Positions 20,420 through 33,463 of a DNA stretch of 64,000 bases are shown here, piece by piece. A program made the position numbers and the translations under genes. Within the stretch, counting starts at the first letter, position 1. Each line of letters begins with the position of its first letter. This DNA is from Theropithecus gelada (taxonomy: Eukaryota > Chordata > Mammalia > Primates > Cercopithecidae): positions 1,930,561-1,994,560 of the forward strand of contig NW_020257756.1 in assembly GCF_003255815.1 (NCBI RefSeq), written 5' to 3'. Below the pieces are notes generated by a model. The model had not been told where the DNA came from. It worked only from the letters and a program-made list of their open reading frames with translations, and searched no databases.

Positions 20420-21008
20420 ACCTTACTGTAAAGTTACAGTAATCAAGACTGAATGCCATTGGCAGAAGAACAGACAAATCAAGGACAGGACAGTCCAGAT
20501 ACCGACCGATACAAATACAGTGAACTGAACTTTAAAAACAGAGCACAGAAGTAATTCAATGGAGAAACGACAGTCTTCAACTTGACAGTTAAGTTCAAGA
20601 CTTCATTGAACTTCAATGAGTTGAGCAGTGCTTGAAAAACTGGATATCTATCTACATGCAAAATAAATAATCTAGACACAGATCTTATACTTTCAAAAAT
20701 ATGTTAACTCAAAATGGATCATAGACCTAAATATAAATGCAAAACTGTAGTATTTATAGAAGGTAACAGAGGAAAAAATCTAGGTGATCTTGAGTTTGGT
20801 GATGACTTTTAAATATAACATCAAAGACAATCCAAGAAAAAACCCAATATATTGGATTTCATTAAAATTTAAAAACCTGTGCTTTGTGAAAGACATTGTT
20901 AAGGGCATGAACAAACAAGCTACAGACTGGGAAAAAATCTTTGCAAAACATGTATGTGATAAACTGGTATCCAAAATATACAAAGAACTGATAACTCAAC
21001 AATAAGAA

Positions 21009-21334
21009 GGCCGGGTGAGGTGGCTCATGCCTGTAATCCCAGCACTTCGGGAGGCTGAGGCAGGCAGATCACGAGGTCAGGAGTTTGAGACCAGCCTGAC
21101 CAATATGGTGAAACCCCCATCTCTACTAAAAATACAAAAAATTAGCCAGGCACGGTGATGCATGCCTGTAATCCCAGCTACTCGGGACGCTGAGGCAGGA
21201 GAATTGCTTGAACCTGGGAGGCAGGGGTTGCAGTGAGCCAAGATCGTGCCACTCCACTCCAGCCTGGGCTACAGAGTGAGACTCTGTCTCAAAAAAACCA
21301 AAACAAAACAAAAAAATAAAAAACAAACAAAAAA
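21009..21334 (+). mobile_element. Alu element in old L1
   Basis: Flanked by aataagaa (21001-21008 and 21335-21342), with a tail of AAAAC-type units. Confidence 0.93.
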
Positions 21335-22444
21335 AATAAGAAACCCAAATTATTTGCCCAATTATATAACGGGCAAAAAACTGAATGAACACCTCACCAA
21401 AGCAGACATTCAGATGGCAAATGAACATACGAGAAAATGCTCAACATCGTTTGTTATTAGGAAATTGACAATTAAAACGATGATAAGTAGTGAGATACCA
21501 CTACACATCTATTAGAATGCTTAAAATCCATAACTTAAATTTAAATTTAATTTAAATTTAAATCCACAAAAAAATTTGACACCACCAATTTCTGTCAAAA
21601 ATGTAGAGCCACAGAACTCTCCTTCATTGTTGGTGGGAATGCAAAATGGTACAACCACTTTGGTAGACAGTCCAGCAGTTTCTTACAAAGCAAAACATTG
21701 TCTTACCATACAATCCAACAATCCCACTGCTAGGTATTTATCCAAGTAAGTTGAAAACTTATGTCTATACAAAAACCTGCATACAAATCTTTATATCAAC
21801 TTTATTTATAACTGCCAAAAATTGGAAGCATCCAAGATGTTCTTTAATGGATAAATGGACAAACTGCAGTACACTCATACAATGGAATGTTTTTCATAAA
21901 AAAAATTAGCTATCAAGCCACAAAATGACACAAAAGAATCTTAAGTGAAAGAAGTCAGTCTGAAAAGGTTATACACTATGATACCAACTATATGACATTC
22001 TGATTATTAAAAACACAAAAACCCATAGACACTAAAGAGATCATTAGTTGCCAGGGGGAAGGGGAAAGGACAAACAAGTGGAACATAGGACATTTCTTAG
22101 GGAGATGAAATTATGCTGTATGGGACTGTATGGTATGATACTGAATGATACATTATGCATTGGCCACAATTCACAGAACTGTAGGAGACAAAGAGTGAAT
22201 CCTAATGTAAACTATGGACTTTATTTAATATTAATATATCAATATTAGTTCATCAATCATAACAAGCGTATCACAGTAATGCAAAATGTTAATAATAGGG
22301 GAAACTGTGTAAGGAGAAGGGGCATATAAGAACTCTCTATGCTCTTGCAGGTTTTCTATAAATTTAAAACAGCTCCAAAAAATAAAATCTATTAAAAATT
22401 TTTTTTCAAAAATAATCACACAAAAGTGAAAGAAGAAAAAAAGT

Positions 22445-22566
22445 TTTCTTAACTTTTGTGCCTGAGTTTCAGTACCTATACCAGACTGTGCTGTTTAACA
22501 ATTAAATAAGATAATACAGAACACTCAGAATAGTGCCTGCTACATAGGAAGTATTTAATCTAAGGC
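22445..22566 (+). repeat. MIR-like remnant
   Basis: aattaaataagataatac followed by gcctgctacataggaagta matches the MIR 3' half. Confidence 0.65.
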
Positions 22567-22901
22567 AGCTATAGTGATGATGATGGAAAGAGGAGAAACA
22601 ACTATTCTGACTTCGTCTATAGAAGGGAGTACTAGAAAATGATGTTAGAGCTGATAAGTTCTCTCTAGGAAAACAAAGAAAAGGAAAAGGAAATGGTGTT
22701 TGGGGGAAATGCTAGTGGCTTAGTACAGCAGATAAATTAATAAAGAGGGAAAGAGCTACAAGTAGAAATTGGAACCTTTGGAGGTATCAGGAAGAGAAAA
22801 ATGAGAAAGAATCTATGCTTTGGGTTCCTGCTACTGAGAGCCAGGACAATAAATATGAGAAGATGTGTGAAAGAAAGATGAGATTAGAGGCTTTACAAGT
22901 A

Positions 22902-23257
22902 CAGTAGTCCCCACTTTATCTGAGATTTCAGTTACCTGCTATAAACTGCAGTCCAAAAATATTAAATGGAAAACTCCAGAAACAAACAATTCTTAAGTTT
23001 TAAACTGCATGCTGTTCTGAGTAGTGTGATAAGATCTTGCGCCATCCTGCTTCATCCTGCCCCATCCTGCCCCAGACATAAATCCTCCCTTGGTCCCATA
23101 TTCAATTTTTATCTACTACCCACCTGTTAGTCACTTAGTAGCCCTCTCAGTTGTTGGATTGGTAAAACATAGTATACACAGGGTTCAGTACTATCTGAGT
23201 TTCAGGGATCCACTGAGGATCTTGGAACGTATCCCCTAAGGATAAGGGGGGATACTG
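22902..23257. mobile_element. TcMar-Tigger non-autonomous element
   Basis: Begins cagtagtccccactttatc and ends ggataaggggggatactg, with TA on both sides (22900-22901 and 23258-23259). Confidence 0.88.
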
Positions 23258-23849
23258 TAATGAAGAAGCAGTAGATATATGATAATGTGAAGAGTGATAG
23301 GTGGAAGGTTTTTTACTTTTATATATTTCAATGGGGAAGGTACTAGGAGGAGATAAGTTCAGTACTAAGTAGTCACTTGAGTCACTCATGAGACAGCCAG
23401 AACCAACTACCAACAGGAAGTTAAGTACATGAGTCTGGACTTCTGAAGAAATAAACAGAAGTGAGGAAGGGATCGATTTTATAATCTTTAGCAGTAATGT
23501 CAGCTGAGGCCAGGGGAATTTCTTGAAGGAGGGAGAGTTCTTCCTAGCACCACAAAACTAATACTCAGTAAATGTTCAATGAATAGCTAACGTGTGCTTT
23601 AAGAGAATGTAAGAGCCAAAGAGAGCCAAGTGCAGACATCTAAAACCATCAATGTCATCCACAGAAAAGACCACAGAAAAGTTAAGAATCAGGAGACAGT
23701 GAAGGCACAGATGCCAAAGAAAGAGTTTATAAAATAAGGACATAGTCAATCAAATGCCAGAGAAAGATCAAAGAAACATACTGACTAGATTTGGCAGTTA
23801 GGAGGTAAACCACAAGAGCAGCTTGTTGGGATGGTGGAGACTGGAGAGC
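23258..23849. other. Intronic, possible old repeat
   Basis: Together with 22570-22900 this may be an ancient dispersed repeat split by the Tigger insertion. The family was not recognised. Confidence 0.4.
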
Positions 23850-24033
23850 TGTGCTGTCCAATACAGTAGCCACTAACCACACGTGACTATATTTTATTTT
23901 CCATTAGTGAAACAGAAATAATTCTGTTTCTCAGTCACACTAGTTCTATTTCAAATGCTAGTGGCTGCCATACTGGACATGAGGATGTAAAACATTTTCA
24001 TCACTGCAGACAATTCTATTTAGCAGAGTTGTC
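23850..24033. mobile_element. MER5A-type hAT-Charlie element
   Basis: Contains gctgtccaatacagtagcc and aaatgctagtggctgccata, the paired motifs of MER5A. Confidence 0.85.
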
Positions 24034-24593
24034 ATGGAGGACTGAGGAGTGAAAAGAAGGGAAAGCTGTCATGGTAAGTGGTGATCTAGTAAATTAAATA
24101 CACATTTGCAACTATTTTACCATTAAAGTGGAAAATAAAAGCTTACAACTTTTATAGGAGCATTGTGAAATAAAATTAGCATCTGTAAAATGTTCTACAA
24201 CCTTTTAATGAAAGGTACATAAAAATAAGTTAAAAAAGGAAACTCCAATTGGGGCGTAATATACAAGGAACCATTCATAATGTCTAATGTGTTGATGAGG
24301 TCAGGAAAAAAGTGATAGTACATTTATATTAAATACTGGAGATAAATTTAAACCCTTTAATTTGGGCCTCTGCAATGCAGAAGGTGCCAAAACTATTGTA
24401 ATCTATGTTGCTGTTTGTGCTGTATTAATAGAAAAAGATATCTTTGAGTCCTCCTCAAAGCTGCAGTCCCACTGCCTCTTAAAAACACAGCTTCTAAAAA
24501 GAACACTGGTGGTTGCTAAGAAATGCATTACGAACACATGGATCAGAGCTATAGTGCCTGCATTCAATATGTGTGAAATTATCACAACCCAAA
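24034..24593. other. Intronic, upstream of FXR1 pseudogene
   Basis: The open frame 24362-24625 has no resemblance to FXR1 or other families I know. Treated as chance. Confidence 0.5.
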
Positions 24594-26608
24594 AGGAAGC
24601 AACTGCAAAATCAATGACAAATTAAGTACAACTTGCAGCAGCTTTTCATGAGGAATTTGTTGTGAGAGAAGATTTAATGGAGGTGGCAATAGGAACACAT
24701 GGTAGTAACATTCAGCAAGCTAGGAAGGTTCCTGAAGTTACCGCCATTGAGCTAGATGAAGACACTGAAACATTAAGAATCTATAGAGAGAGTGCTGATG
24801 CTGTAAAAAAGGCTAGAGGTTTCTTGGAATTTGTGCAGGATTTTATTCAGGCTTCTAAGAACCTCACTGGAAAAGTAATTGGAAAAAAACGGCAAAGTTA
24901 TTCAAGAAATAGTAGACAAATCTGATACAGTTCAGGTGAGAATTGAAGGGGATAGTGAAAATAAACTACCCAGAGAAGACGGTATGATTCCATTTGTATC
25001 TGTTGGCACTAAAGAAACCATTGGAAATGTGCAAGTTCTTTTAGAGTACCATATTGCTTATCTAAAGGAAGTAAAACAGCTAAGAATGGAACGCCTACAG
25101 ATTGATGAGCAGTTACAAGAGATTGGTTCTAGGTCTTATAGTGGAAGAGGCAGAGGTTGTCGGGGCCCTAATTACACCTCCAGTTATAGTACAAATTCTG
25201 AGCTGTCTAAACCCTCTGAAATAGAATCTGAGGGTAAAGACAAGCTGAGTGATTGGTCATTGGCAGGAGATGATGACTGAGACAGCCGACATCAGCGTGA
25301 CAGCAGGAGACACCCAGGAGGAAGATGCAAAGTGTTTCAGGGGGTCAAGGTCGTGGTGGACCACATGGTGGCAAATCCTCCATCATTTCTGTGCTCAAAG
25401 ATCCAGACAGCAATCCATACAGCTTACTTGATAATACAGAATCAGATGAGACTGCAGACACTGATGCCAGCGAATCTCATCACAGTACTAATCGTCATAT
25501 GAGGTCTCGTAGACGAAGGACTGACGAAGATGCTGTTCTGATGGATGGAATGACTGAATCTGATACAGCTTCAATTACTGAAAATGGGCTAAGCAAAAGA
25601 TGTGATTGAAGAGCATGGTCCTTCAGAAAAGGTAATAAATAGCCCAACTAGTGCTTCTGGCAATGACATTGCTACAGCATACTCTGGGAGAAGACAAGAT
25701 TAATACCTTAAAAGAAGAAAACAGTCAAGAAGCAGCAGTCCTCAATGGTGTTTCATAAACCGAAGAAGTCCTAGTTTACAGTTCTTTTATATTACATGTA
25801 CAATAATGCTTGTACCAGCTTGCCAAAGATAGAATATGGATTGCCAATCTTTACATCACACTTTCAGTTCCACCATTTGGAATTCAAAAAGGGGAGGGAT
25901 CCTGAATAAATCATATGTTAAACATACTTTGACACCTACTGTGTTATAAAATATATCATCAGATATGCCTTGAGAATAGTATATGTAAATTTTTAAAAAG
26001 TTGCTGGCTATAGGAAATGTTATTTTGTTTTCAAAATATGGCAGAGATGGGGGGTGGTGGGTGGGGTGGGATCCCCAACGTAACATTCTTTATCAAAGCA
26101 CTGGCTGCTTTTGTAACATTTTTAATATGCAACCACTTCTTCATCTGAGGAAAACTAGAATAAAACGCAGTCTAAAATATTGTGCACTGAATTGTAATTT
26201 CTTCATTAGTTTAGTCTAGGAACTGGTCTGTTTTAACGTGTTTTTTAAGAGCTGTATGTAGTGGAAAATCTGCAGACCAGTGGAATACATTTGTTAAACT
26301 CTCATCTGCAGGGACACTGTGTGATATTTGGCAGTGACTGTTCTACCTTGAGGTTTTGTTTGGTTTATTTATTAAAGTGCACAGTATTTAAACATCAAAC
26401 ATAGCTTTAGTTAAAACACTAAGCTGAATTAGTCATGTCCATTCAGACATAACCGGAACTACTGAAAAGATTAATTTCCAGAAGGTTTATTCTATATAAA
26501 CTACACACTAGTCTTCAGTAGAGTATCTTTTTTTTTCTAGTTTCGGTTGTTTGATGTGCAATATGTTTTTGTATGCAGATAGTAAATAAACTTTGATCTT
26601 CCAAAAAA
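24594..26608 (+). pseudogene. FXR1P: Processed pseudogene of FXR1
   Basis: An intronless, 5'-truncated copy of FXR1 mRNA (FMRP-family RNA-binding protein of cytoplasmic granules). Homology begins near 24594 within the sequence upstream of KH1. It continues through KH1 (IGTHGSNIQQARKV near 24690), a damaged KH2 (KVIGKKRQS, frameshift near 24890), the KEVKQLRMERLQIDEQ helix, an RGG-like box (SGRGRGCRGPNY), LKDPDSNPYSLLDNTESDE and the MTESDTAS region. It ends VLNGVS-stop at 25741-25758. A 3' UTR follows to an AATAAA at 26584-26589 and a short A-run. Frameshifts near 24890, 25265 and 25340 and an in-frame stop destroy coding. It sits antisense to PPHLN1 in its last intron. The parent identity is from memory of FXR1 protein. 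Confidence 0.93.
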
Positions 26609-26630
26609 AGAGAGAGAATACAGCGTATTG

Positions 26631-26938
26631 GCCAGGCATAGTGGCTCACGCTCATAATCCCAGCACTTTGGGAGGCCAAGGTGGGTAGATCACCTGAGGT
26701 CAGGAGTTTGAGACCAGACTGGCCAACATGGTGAAACCCCATCTCTACTAAAAATACAAAATTTAGCTGGGCGTGGTGGTGGTGGGCGCCTGTAATCCCA
26801 GCTACTCAGGAGGCTGGGGCAGGAGAATTGCTTGAACTGGGCAGGTGGAGGTTGCAGTGAGCTGAGATCACACCATTGCACTCTATACTCCAGCCTGGTT
26901 ACTCCGTCTCAAAAAAACAAAAAACGAAACAAAACAAA
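26631..26938 (+). mobile_element. Alu element next to the FXR1 pseudogene tail
   Basis: ggccaggcatagtggctcac, with a compressed right-arm end (ctctatactccagcctgg) and an AAAAC-type tail. Confidence 0.93.
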
Positions 26939-27085
26939 ATGAATATAATATATATAATACGTATAGCATACAAAATATGTGTTAACTGACTATATTATTG
27001 ATAGGGCTTTTGGTCAACAGCAGACTATCTGTAGTTAAGTTCTGGGGCAGTCAAAAGTTATACCTGAATATTCAAATGTTGCGGC

Positions 27086-27101
27086 GGGGGGGGGGGGGGG
27101 G
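27086..27101 (+). repeat. G16 homopolymer
   Basis: Sixteen consecutive G after gcggc; followed by gcaggcaggg. Confidence 0.95.
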
Positions 27102-27171
27102 CAGGCAGGGAGAGACAGCATCACAAATCCCTGAGTTGTTCAAGTGTCAACTGTAGAGGTATATGTATCTG

Positions 27172-27188
27172 TGTGTGTGTGTGTGTGT
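27172..27188 (+). repeat. (GT)n short microsatellite
   Basis: About eight GT units inside an old sequence. Confidence 0.85.
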
Positions 27189-28669
27189 TTATGAGACAGA
27201 GACAGAAGAGCAGCTAAATTGAAGACCCATCACAAAAACACAACTGATGAGATCACTGGCCTTCAGAGAACAGCTCAACCTTCAGTCCCTCTCCACCCCT
27301 TTAGAGGTTAAGGGGGTAGGCTGAAAGTTCCAACTCTATAAACACATGATTGGTTACCCTGGGCTATCAGCCCCTAAACAGAGGCTATCCAGGAGCTCCC
27401 CCAGCCATTAGTTCCCTCATTCACATACAAAAAGACACTTATCACTTTAAGATTCTAGAAGCTGTGTGCCAAGAAATGGGGGCAGAGGCCAAATATATAT
27501 TTCTTATTATATCCAGAAATGGAAAGATAAGTGACAAAATAAATAGAGCAAAAGCTTAATTATAGAATCTAGGTGATATGTATATGAGTGTGCGCCAGAC
27601 AATTTCTTCAACTTTTCTTCATGTTTGAAAATTTTCAAAATAAAATGAAGATGGATCTGTTCTGCTTTGACCCTGGAGGATGAGCTTTGCATCTTCTCGA
27701 TATGGGTTAGATATTAATAAATCTGCAAATGCTGACACAAGTATGAATGACAGATAAATGTGCCTGCCACACAACTAGAGCTCACCTTCTATGTTAAAGC
27801 ACTGGAACTGGTCAGAGTACAACATGCTCTGTTCAAGGACTTTACATTCTAGTAAAAGACCAATAGATTAAAAATTACCAAACAACAAGGGAGAATATGG
27901 TAAATGCCATAAGATAAATACAAAGTGTTGTAATTATTCCAAATAAAAGATCATGGGGGGCGCACTAAGACAGTGTGAACTGTTCTAAGCACCTTGAAAG
28001 CAAAAAAGCATAGTGTGTTTAAAGAGTAATGAATCTTGGAATATAGGGAAGTTTTGGGAAAAATAGTAGACTGGAATCAAAATGGAGCTAGACATGAGCA
28101 GGTAAGGCAAAGACCAAACTCTTAGACTTAAAATAACTTACGGTAGAAACACTGTAGACATTTTTTTCTCTAATTCAACAGACAATAAACAAACAACTAA
28201 AGACTGTTGATTAGGGAAAAAACCAACGTATTCATTGCTCACTGAATTTTGAGAAAAGTAATTTTGTATTCAATGTCAATTACTGGCTTGGGAAAAGAAT
28301 TTCTAAGATGCAAAACATATAGAAAGGCTAAACCTAAAGAAAAATATTCATGAACACAGGATGAAAGGCAATTAAATACATAATAAAATAGGCTTTAAAA
28401 TTCTAACTGCTGAGAAAATGAGCACAAATATTTGCGATATGATATAATTTCATTTGGCTTTTGATACTGTCGTGTCTGAGAATAAAAATTCTTTAACAAA
28501 AGCAAGGAGGAGTAGGCTTAATTTGCACATTTCCCAAGTCATGTCCAAAACATCCATCATAATGAAACAGACCACAGTTTAAGATGGCAATTCAGCTCCC
28601 TAAAAGATATCCGGAACTTAGAAAGTCCCTTAAGTTTTTTTTTTTTTTTTTTTTAAAGAAGTTAAAGTG

Positions 28670-28680
28670 GCAAAATTCTT
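28670..28680. repeat. Left target-site duplication of L1
   Basis: gcaaaattctt, identical to 30198-30208. Confidence 0.9.
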
Positions 28681-30197
28681 TTTTTTTTTAATTAAATTTT
28701 AAAAAATTTCCATTGGTTATTGGGGAACAGGTGATATTTGGTTACATGAGTAAGTTCTATGGTGGTGATCTGTGAGATTTTGGTGCACCCATCACCTGAG
28801 CAGGCAGTATACACTGCACCCAATTTGTGGTCGTTTTTATCCCTCACTCCCTATCCACCCTTTTCCCCTGAGTCCCCAAAGTCCACTGTGTCTTTCTTAG
28901 GCCTCTGCATCCCGCACAGCTTAGCTCCCACATATGAGTGAGAACATACGATGTTTGGATTTCCATTCCTGAGTTAGTTACTTCACTTAGAATAATAGTC
29001 TCCAATCTCACCCGGGTCGTTGCAAATGCCACTAATACACTCCTTTTTATAGCTAAGTAGTATTCTATTATATTTATATATATATATAATATATATATTC
29101 TATTTTATATATATATATCACAGTTTCTTTATCCACCCGTTGACTGATGGACATTTGGGTTGGTCCCACGATTTTGCAATTGCAAGTTGCGCTGCTACAA
29201 ACATATGTGTGCAAGTATCTTTTTCATATAATGACTTCTTTTCCTCTGGGTAGATACCCAGTAGTAGGATTGCTGGATCAAATGGTAGTTCCACTTTTAG
29301 TTCTGTAAGGAATCTCCACACTGTTTTCCATAGTGGCTGTGCTAGTTTACATTCTCACCAGCAGTGTAGAAGTCTTCCCTCTTCATCACATCCATGCCAA
29401 CATCTACTGTTTTTTCATTTTTTTGATTATGGCCATTCTTGCAGGGGTGAGGTGGGATTGCATTATGGTTTTGATTTGCATTTCTCTGATCATTAGTGAT
29501 GCTGAGCATTTTTTCATATGTTTATTGGCCATTTGTGTATCTTCTTTTGAGAACTGTCTATTCATGTCCTTAGCCCACTTTTTGATGGGATTGTTTTTTT
29601 TTTCTTGCTGATGGGAGTTTGGTGTAGATTCTGGATATTAGTCCTTTGTCAGATGTACAGAATGTGAAGATCTTCTCCCACTCTGTGGGTTGTCTGTTCA
29701 CTTTGCTGACTGTTCCTTTTTCTGTGCAAAAGCTCTTTAGTTTAATTAAGTCTCAGCTATTTATCTTTGTTTTTATTGCATTTACTTTTGGGTTCTTGGT
29801 CATGAAATCCTTGCCTAAGCCAATGTCTAGAAAGGTTTTTCCAAAGTTTGTCTTCTAGAATTTTTATAGTTTCAGGTCTTAGATGTAAGTCCTTAATCCA
29901 TCTTGAGTTGATTTTTGTATAAAGTGGGAGATGAGGATCCAGTTTCATTCTCCTACATGTAGCAGCACCATTTGTTGAACAGGGTGTCCCTTCCCCACTT
30001 CATATTTTTGTTTGCTTTGTCGAAGATCAGTTGGCAGTAAGTATTTGAGTTCATTTCTGGGTTCTCTATTCTGTTCCACTGATCTATGTGCCTGTTTTTA
30101 TGCCAGTACCATGATATTTTTGGTGACTATTGCCTTACAGTCTAGTTTGAAATTAGGTAATGTAATGCCTCCAGATTTGTTCTTTTTGCTTAAAACA
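28681..30197 (-). mobile_element. 5'-truncated L1 with target duplication
   Basis: The minus strand carries the L1 ORF2 C-terminal region and 3' UTR, with the poly(A) as poly-T at 28681-28690. The 11-bp duplication gcaaaattctt is at 28670-28680 and 30198-30208. Open stretches match ORF2 (e.g. SWDQPKCPSVNGWIKKL near 29130). An AT-dinucleotide expansion lies at 29070-29120. It is too broken to encode an active protein. Confidence 0.93.
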
Positions 30198-30208
30198 GCA
30201 AAATTCTT
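30198..30208. repeat. Right target-site duplication of L1
   Basis: gcaaaattctt, identical to 28670-28680. It marks the truncated 5' end of the L1. Confidence 0.9.
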
Positions 30209-31782
30209 ATGTAAACACTGAATTAATTTTTATATACAGCTTACAAAAGAAATATTTGAGAACTATCCAAAGAAAATTTATTTTAAACACAATAAATTCA
30301 AATAAATAATTTTACAATTTCACAGATGAGGCAGTCTAGTCTTCATGAAATGATTTAATATTATCTATCAGAAAAGTGTAATATCCTGACTGTACAAAAG
30401 GTCACACTTTAGATCTGACTAAGGCTAAAAGAAAGTAATTAACTGGCAACAGCCAGTTCTCAAAGTGAAAAAAAGTCTCACATTGGTTTGAGAAACCTGT
30501 AAGGCACAAGATCCACCCAGTTACTCTCCAACAGGAGAGAAATTTGTCAGCAGGAGTGACTAAGCAGGAAACAGCTTAGCTATTTCAAGACCCACCTCCT
30601 CCACTTCCTTCCCAGCTCATCTACCACAAAAGAGGTTGGAGACAATTCAATATATAGGTCTCCTTATCTTCTGAAGATATGGAAGTTACGTCTCAGAACC
30701 TAGAAGTTTTAACTGTTACAGGGTCCAATGAGTTGAGCTCTCAACTCAGGGAGGCCTCACCACACAAGAATAATTTTTGGAGAAAAGGGAGGAATCCTAG
30801 CAAAGGTCTCTATGTCTAAGGATGGCTGTGGGTTACAATTCTAAAGGTCTTTTTATTGGCTTATTCAAATATAATGGCATTTTAAAATTCCTGGCAAATG
30901 AGAAGTATTTTTACTAACTTAACATTTTCATATAGACCTTCGTATTTTATGTACCAGAATCCTCAAAAGCACTCTGGAGTTACTGGCCTTATTTTATAAA
31001 AATAGTGAAGCAGAGAGATTAAAGGAGTTAATTGTAAGAAATACAATGAACATTCACAGCCTAAATCTCAAATTCACTCCTTATCATACTGCTGCTACCA
31101 GGCAAGATAATTATTTAAATCCAAAACAGAAATGAAGCCATGACTGAACTAAATCCTTAGCAAAGATAAATGAGCCTGCTTGGTTTTGAAGAGTGGTGTA
31201 AAGGAACTGGCTTGGAGGAGTCTGGAAGCAGGTCATCTGATTATGATTCCTAACTGCCATGAGACAATACATGAGGGGGGTGTATGTGTGTGTGTTTCAT
31301 GTCTAATACTGTACTTTAAGGTACTCAAGTCATTCCCCTAGTGAAATTTGAAACGTGGGTTATTTTTCCATATAGCTTCAAGGAAGCCACTAAGATAAAC
31401 AGAAATAAATAGGTCAGATCACCCATCTGCCCCATGCTGGGAAAAGCATTATTGTTCTGTAATCTACTTAACGCTGTGGTTGGTTAAAGAGCATTTTATG
31501 GTTGAAATGGGACATTTTCAACGTATCCTGCAGAAGAGGCAAGTTCCCCTTAGTTTCTTTTGACAGATGATCCAGTGGACCAGGCACATTCACTCTACTA
31601 TCCCACTTCTTTCATTATTAAAATCCTATATCGTGTATACACACACAGGACCTAGAAGGACCATCAAACTGTAAACTACTTGTAATTATGGATGACTTTG
31701 TTCCTTGCTTCCTTGTTTTTCAGTTATCTATGATGCACATGTTAACTTTTAAAAAATAACAGTCATTTTAAAAACCTGACGA
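30209..31782. other. Intronic, no gene seen
   Basis: Only a possible MIR remnant (30955-31110) and a short TG run near 31280. Confidence 0.5.
30955..31110 (-). repeat. Possible MIR remnant
   Basis: A weak pattern: attttataaaaatagtgaag, then agagattaaaggagttaa. Confidence 0.4.
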
Positions 31783-32091
31783 GGCCTGGCACGGTGGCTC
31801 ACATCTGTAATTCCAGCACTGTGGGAGGCCGAGGCAGGCGGATCACAAGGTCAGGAGTTCGAGACCAGCCTGGCCAACATGGTGAAACCCCAACTCTACT
31901 AAAAAAAATACAAAAATTTTCCGAGCATGGTGGCGTGCGCTTGTAATCCCAGCTACTCAGGAGGCTGAGGGAGGAGAATTGCTTGAACTTGGGAGGTGGA
32001 GGTTGCAGTGAGCCAAGATTATCGCCACTGCACTACAGCCTGGGCGACAGAGCAAGACTCTTGTCTCAAAAAAATAAAATAAAATAAAATA
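31783..32091 (+). mobile_element. Alu element
   Basis: ggcctggcacggtggctcac, with an AAAAT tail into which a second Alu inserted. Confidence 0.94.
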
Positions 32092-32430
32092 GGTCAGGCG
32101 CGATGGCTCACGCCTGTAATCCCAGCACTCTGGGAGGCCAAGGTGGGCCGATCACCTGAGGTCAGGAGTTCAAGACTAGCCTGGCCATGGTGAAACCCCG
32201 TCTGTACTGGAAAAAAAAAAAAAATTAGCCAGGCGTGGTGGTGCACACCTATTATCCCAGCTACTCGGGAGGCTAAGGCAAGAGAATTGCTTAAACCTGG
32301 GAGGCAGAGGTTGCAATGAGCCGAGATCACACCATTGCACTTCAGCCTGGGCAACAAGAGCGAAACTCCGTCTCAAAAATACATACATACATACATACAT
32401 AAATACATAAAATAAAATAAAAACCTCAAG
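32092..32430 (+). mobile_element. Alu element with (CATA)n tail
   Basis: ggtcaggcgcgatggctcac, in tandem with the preceding Alu. The tail includes a run of catacatacata at 32382-32410. Confidence 0.94.
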
Positions 32431-33463
32431 AAAAAATCTGTATTGGAAAGCTGACTTTAGTAGAAGTTACTTTTGCTACTATGAAATTCCTCCATGTCTT
32501 ATACTGAAAAACCATGTAGTATCAGTACATGTGTTATTATGCTTTTTTCTTTTTCTGTTTTCTGTGACATTAAAGTTTAAATATTCTGTATGTTTAGAAA
32601 AGCTTTCTTTTTTTTATAGTATCAAGGTATTGTGACTTTTCAGCTCAAGAAAAATTAGTGTTTATTCATGCAGTATTTCTGGGAGACTTTCAAAATGTAT
32701 GCCATAATCTCTTTTTTTGTCGCTGAAGCGAGTGGGGGTAGCTAGAAGGTAACAGGATCAGAAAGTGCTAGTGCAGGGTGGTCAGGATTACCTACAGCTC
32801 CAGTAAACAGGCAGTTTCTGTTTAGCTGCTCCCTTTCCAGCCTCCTAAGATAGGCCCCCCAAGCTGTATTTACACTACATGCCAACCAAAAAATATGCAT
32901 TTATAGAAGATACGATTTAAGAGTTTTGGTAATAAAGATGAATCCTAGAGTTCACTAGTTTACAAAAAATTGGGCTTATGATGTTGACATTACCAAGGAA
33001 TACGTAGGAAACAGGGATGGCAGGAAGGTGGCGGAAGGAGGCAAGGGAAGAAAGAGGGAAATTATGGAAGAAAGTTGCCTCGTGCTCTTCTAGTTCCAGG
33101 TTCTAAACTTCGTATCGGTCCTGTTACATAAGAAACCCCGCAATTTTTCAATACTTTGCCTTTACTTGCTGAAGGTAGTTTGAGTGGGTTTTATAATGTT
33201 TTTTAAACTTTTAAAATGCAATATACCTACCCTGACAGACTGCTTCATGAAATAGATGTTACCTGGCCTTCTGGGAGCAGTGCAGGCCTGTATACTTGCA
33301 CTGATAGGCTTATCTGCCTATCAGCAGTGCTTTAACATTGGCAGAAATGCCATCATAATGTTATAAATCTATTTTCTCATCAATGTAATTGCAAAACCCA
33401 TCAAAGGTGCTTCACAAGCCTCTATTCAACGTAGTTAAAGATAGGCTATAATTTTCCATGGTC
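32431..33463. other. Intronic, no gene or repeat seen
   Basis: Unassigned DNA with no long ORF. Confidence 0.5.

Larger units (their letters stand above)
19376..22410 (+). mobile_element. Old L1 (L1M type) ORF2 and 3' end
   Basis: Decayed L1 ORF2 on the plus strand, from ...gaccacaatggaattaaattagaa-type sequence near 19490 to the 3' tail at 22376-22410. Alus are inserted at 20132-20419 and 21009-21334. The piece at 21600-21990 matches the C-terminal ORF2 region (cttcattgttggtgggaatgc). The age is suggested by the heavy divergence. Confidence 0.85.
26939..28669. other. Intronic, no gene seen
   Basis: Holds the G16 run, a short GT repeat and traces of an unassigned old repeat at 27820-27990. 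Confidence 0.5.

Noticed and set aside
21535..21563. Near-perfect AT palindrome (taaatttaaatt / aatttaaattta) as a regulatory or replication site
   Set aside because: It is low-complexity TTTAAA repetition inside an old L1 and needs no special explanation.
24362..24625. 87-codon ORF just upstream of the FXR1 pseudogene as its N-terminus
   Set aside because: The peptide does not resemble FXR1 until the last codons, where another frame carries the homology. I start the pseudogene near 24594.
32382..32410. CRISPR-like or satellite array
   Set aside because: Simple CATA expansion of an Alu tail, without spacers.
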